Positions 13,116 through 14,918 of a DNA stretch of 14,918 nucleotides are shown here, piece by piece (positions within the stretch are counted from its first letter, which is position 1; each line of letters opens with the position of its first letter). The stretch comes from Firmicutes bacterium CAG:124. Its GTDB lineage: Bacteria; Bacillota; Clostridia; Oscillospirales; Oscillospiraceae. Location of the stretch: the NCBI GenBank assembly GCA_000432135.1, contig HF990610.1:14657-29574 (forward strand). Direction: 5' to 3'. A program made the position numbers and the translations under genes. The notes under the pieces were generated by a model. The model saw only the letters and a list, made by a program, of their open reading frames with translations. It did not search any database and had not been told where the DNA came from.

Positions 13116-14258
13116 TCAGCCCTTGAGCTTGTCGAAGAAGCTCTTGCGCTTGGGCTGGCCGTCGTCGCCGACGGAGGATTCGAGCTGCTTGAGCAGCTCC
13201 TTCTGCTCCCGCGTGAGCTTTGTCGGCGTTTCAACGACGACGGTGACGAACTGGTCGCCGCGCGTCTTGTAGCCGACATAGGGAATGCCCTTGCCGCGCA
13301 GGCGGAAGGTCGTGCCGGTCTGCGTGCCCTCGGGGATCTGATAGCGCACCTTGCCGTCGAGTGTGGGCACCTCGATGGACGCGCCGAGCGCGGCCTGCGT
13401 GAACGAAATGGGCATCTGGCACATGACGTTCGCTCCGTCACGCGTGAAGATCGGGTGCTTGCGCACGGAAACGGTCACGAGCAGATCGCCGTTCGGGCCG
13501 CCGTTCGAGCCGGCATTGCCCTCGTCGCGCACGCGGAAGGACTGGCCGTCGTCGATGCCGGCAGGAACCTTGACGCGGATGGTCTTCGTGTGGCGCACCT
13601 TGCCCTTGCCCCGGCAGGCGGTGCAGGGGTCGGTGATGATGGTGCCGCTGCCGCCGCACTTCGGGCACGGCTGATTGGACTGCATGGTCATGCCCATGAA
13701 ATTCTGCTGGGTGCGCACGGTGCCGGTGCCGTGGCAGTACGTACAGGTCTGGGGGCTCGTGCCCTCCTTTGCGCCGCTTCCATGGCAGGTGCTGCAGGTT
13801 TCGATGCGGGAGAAGGTGATCTCGCGCTCGCAGCCAAAGGCCGCGTCCTCAAAGCTGATCTCGATCTCGCTGACGACGTTCTGGCCCTTCGCCGGGCCTC
13901 TTCTGCGGCCGGACGACGACGCGCCGCCGCCGAAGAAATCGCCGAAGATATCGCTGAAATCCCCGAAGCCGCTGAAGCCGCCGCCTCCAAATCCGCCGAA
14001 GCCCGCGTTCGGATTGAAATTCGGGTCGACGCCCGCGAAGCCGTACTGGTCGTACCGGGCCTTTTTATCGGCGTCGGACAGGACCTCATACGCCTCGTTG
14101 ATCTCCTTGAACTTTTCCTCGGCGGTCTTGTCGCCGGGGTTCTGATCGGGGTGGTATTTCATGGCCAGCTTGCGGTAGGCCTTTTTGATCTCGGCGTCGG
14201 ACGCGTTTTTCTCGACGCCCAGCACCTCGTAGTAATCTCGTTTGTTCTGATCTGCCAT
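13116..14258 (-). CDS. dnaJ: Chaperone protein DnaJ
   Basis: Hsp40 co-chaperone of 380 residues that delivers substrates to DnaK and stimulates its ATPase. Domains in order: J domain with DYYEVLGV (8-15) and HPD (36-38); Gly/Phe-rich linker (about 75-112); substrate-binding region with four zinc-finger motifs at 155-162 (CSTCHGSG), 172-179 (CTYCHGTG), 198-205 (CPKCGGSG) and 212-219 (CTACRGKG); C-terminal beta domain to about 345. Type I DnaJ, full length. Start ATG 14258 with GAGGTGA about 8 bases upstream. It follows dnaK by 107 bases on the same strand, the usual order in Firmicutes. Confidence 0.97.
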   Translation of the reverse strand: MADQNKRDYYEVLGVEKNASDAEIKKAYRKLAMKYHPDQNPGDKTAEEKFKEINEAYEVLSDADKKARYDQYGFAGVDPNFNPNAGFGGFGGGGFSGFGDFSDIFGDFFGGGASSSGRRRGPAKGQNVVSEIEISFEDAAFGCEREITFSRIETCSTCHGSGAKEGTSPQTCTYCHGTGTVRTQQNFMGMTMQSNQPCPKCGGSGTIITDPCTACRGKGKVRHTKTIRVKVPAGIDDGQSFRVRDEGNAGSNGGPNGDLLVTVSVRKHPIFTRDGANVMCQMPISFTQAALGASIEVPTLDGKVRYQIPEGTQTGTTFRLRGKGIPYVGYKTRGDQFVTVVVETPTKLTREQKELLKQLESSVGDDGQPKRKSFFDKLKG

Positions 14259-14365
14259 ACTATCTCACCTCAGATTCGGTGGGTAACAGCCGATAGGGGC
14301 GGTCCCGCCGCCCCCGTCAAACTGTGCCTCGGTCACGCCGCCCCTGTCAAGCTGTGCTTCACGAA
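14259..14365 (-). other. dnaK-dnaJ intergenic region with hairpin and tandem repeat
   Basis: Contains GGGGCGG (14296-14302) / CCGCCCC (14308-14314), a 7-bp hairpin with a 5-base loop, and two copies of a 24-base unit (listed separately). The hairpin is not followed by a T run in the minus direction, so it would at most attenuate or process the dnaK-dnaJ transcript. No convincing promoter for dnaJ is seen here. Confidence 0.5.
14307..14360. repeat. Two tandem copies of a 24-base unit
   Basis: Copies at 14307-14330 and 14337-14360, 30-base period, 21 of 24 positions identical. They share GCCGCCCC, GTCAA and CTGTGC blocks. The three differences are all C/T or A/G transitions. The second copy ends 5 bases after the dnaK stop codon in transcript order. 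Confidence 0.75.
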
Positions 14366-14918
14366 TTAGTTGTCCTTGACCTCTTCGTAGTCCGCGTCGA
14401 CGACGCCGTCGTCATTGCCGCCCGCCTGCTGGCCGGCCTGGCCGGCGTTCGGGTTGGCATTCGGCTCGCCCTGCGGGGCCGCGTTCTTATAGAGCTTCTC
14501 GGACACGGCGTAGAACGCCTTCTGGACCTCCTCGGTCGCAGCCTTGATGGCGGCGAGGTCGGTTCCCTTCTGGGCGGTCTTCAGCTTTTCAATGGCTTCC
14601 TTGACGGGGGCCTTCTCAGCCTCTGTGACCTTGTCGCCCATCTCGTTCAGGGTCTTTTCGGACTGGTAGATGATCTGGTCGGCGTTGTTGCGGGTGTCGA
14701 CCTCGTCCTTGCGGGCCTTATCCTGCGCCGCATACTGCTCCGCTTCGCGGACAGCCTTGTCGATATCCTCCTTCGAGAGGTTGGAGGAAGCGGTGATGGT
14801 GATCTTCTGCTCGGCACCGGTGCCGAGATCCTTCGCGGAGACGTTCACGATGCCGTTGGCGTCGATGTCGAACGTGACCTCGATCTGCGGAACGCCTCTG
14901 GGCGCCGGAGCGATGCCG
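14366..14918 (-). CDS. dnaK: Chaperone protein DnaK, C-terminal part
   Basis: Hsp70 fragment of 183 codons cut by the right edge; the frame is open to the end of the window. Visible: the end of the beta-sandwich substrate-binding domain (PRGVPQIEVTFDIDANGI and NVSAKDLGTG), the helical lid (SNLSKEDIDKAVREAEQYA and onward), a Gly/Asn/Gln-rich linker, and the conserved acidic C-terminal end VVDADYEEVKDN. The ATPase domain lies outside. Any apparent start near 14848 is internal. The HrcA operator (CIRCE), if present, would be upstream and beyond the window. Confidence 0.97.
   Translation of the reverse strand, partial: GIAPAPRGVPQIEVTFDIDANGIVNVSAKDLGTGAEQKITITASSNLSKEDIDKAVREAEQYAAQDKARKDEVDTRNNADQIIYQSEKTLNEMGDKVTEAEKAPVKEAIEKLKTAQKGTDLAAIKAATEEVQKAFYAVSEKLYKNAAPQGEPNANPNAGQAGQQAGGNDDGVVDADYEEVKDN

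Noticed and set aside
14337..14360. A TTGACA-like -35 box on the minus strand in the dnaK-dnaJ spacer
   Set aside because: No -10-like hexamer lies at a workable distance downstream; the surrounding sequence is GC-rich and the box is part of the tandem repeat.
12327..14369. Very long open frame (680 codons) on the plus strand running from rnfB through the terminator into antisense dnaJ
   Set aside because: Its product is Arg/Ala/Ser-rich low-complexity sequence, it crosses a strong terminator, and it is out of frame with rnfB and antisense to dnaJ, both unmistakable genes. It is a consequence of GC-rich codon use.

Overview
The window reads as a GC-rich Gram-positive anaerobe, most likely a Clostridia/Oscillospiraceae-type gut Firmicute. 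The evidence is a clostridial-order rnfCDGEAB operon, an RnfB with many ferredoxin motifs, a MEP-pathway ispG, strong AGGAGG ribosome binding sites and a methionine gamma-lyase-like PLP protein of the family found in Firmicutes. This placement is inferred from gene content, not from a marker gene. Every gene looks intact except the two cut by the window edges (ispG at the left, dnaK at the right). I see no tRNA, rRNA, insertion sequence, phage gene or CRISPR array.

Layout. (1) 1-743: 3' part of ispG, followed by a bidirectional hairpin terminator. (2) 744-1562: an rlmA-type 23S rRNA guanine methyltransferase on the minus strand, divergent from (3) 1734-3386, a membrane-anchored L,D-transpeptidase; both have promoter-like sequences in the 171-bp gap. 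A strong hairpin at 3389-3425 separates the transpeptidase from (4) a minus-strand cluster of abrB-like regulator (5747-5977), PLP-dependent methionine gamma-lyase-like protein (4457-5743) and a DMT/EamA transporter (3434-4357). (5) 5978-6253: an AT-rich divergent control region with palindromes. (6) 6254-13048: a nine-gene plus-strand operon, apbE - NusG-domain-II protein - Gx transporter - rnfC - rnfD - rnfG - rnfE - rnfA - rnfB, closed by a good intrinsic terminator. (7) 13116-14918: dnaJ and the 3' end of dnaK on the minus strand.

How it works together. Rnf moves electrons from reduced ferredoxin (through RnfB, RnfA and RnfE) to NAD+ (through RnfG, RnfD and RnfC) and exports Na+ or H+ in doing so. 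RnfD and RnfG need covalently bound FMN on the outer face of the membrane; ApbE, encoded first in the operon as a predicted lipoprotein, is the enzyme that attaches it. Seven consecutive gene junctions, from apbE through rnfA, are the same four-base ATGA stop/start overlap, so the two small membrane proteins of poorly known role (NusG-II and Gx transporter) are translationally tied to the flavin transferase and to the pump. That embedding is the most interesting feature: it suggests both are working accessories of the flavin or electron route. The remaining window is largely conserved housekeeping.
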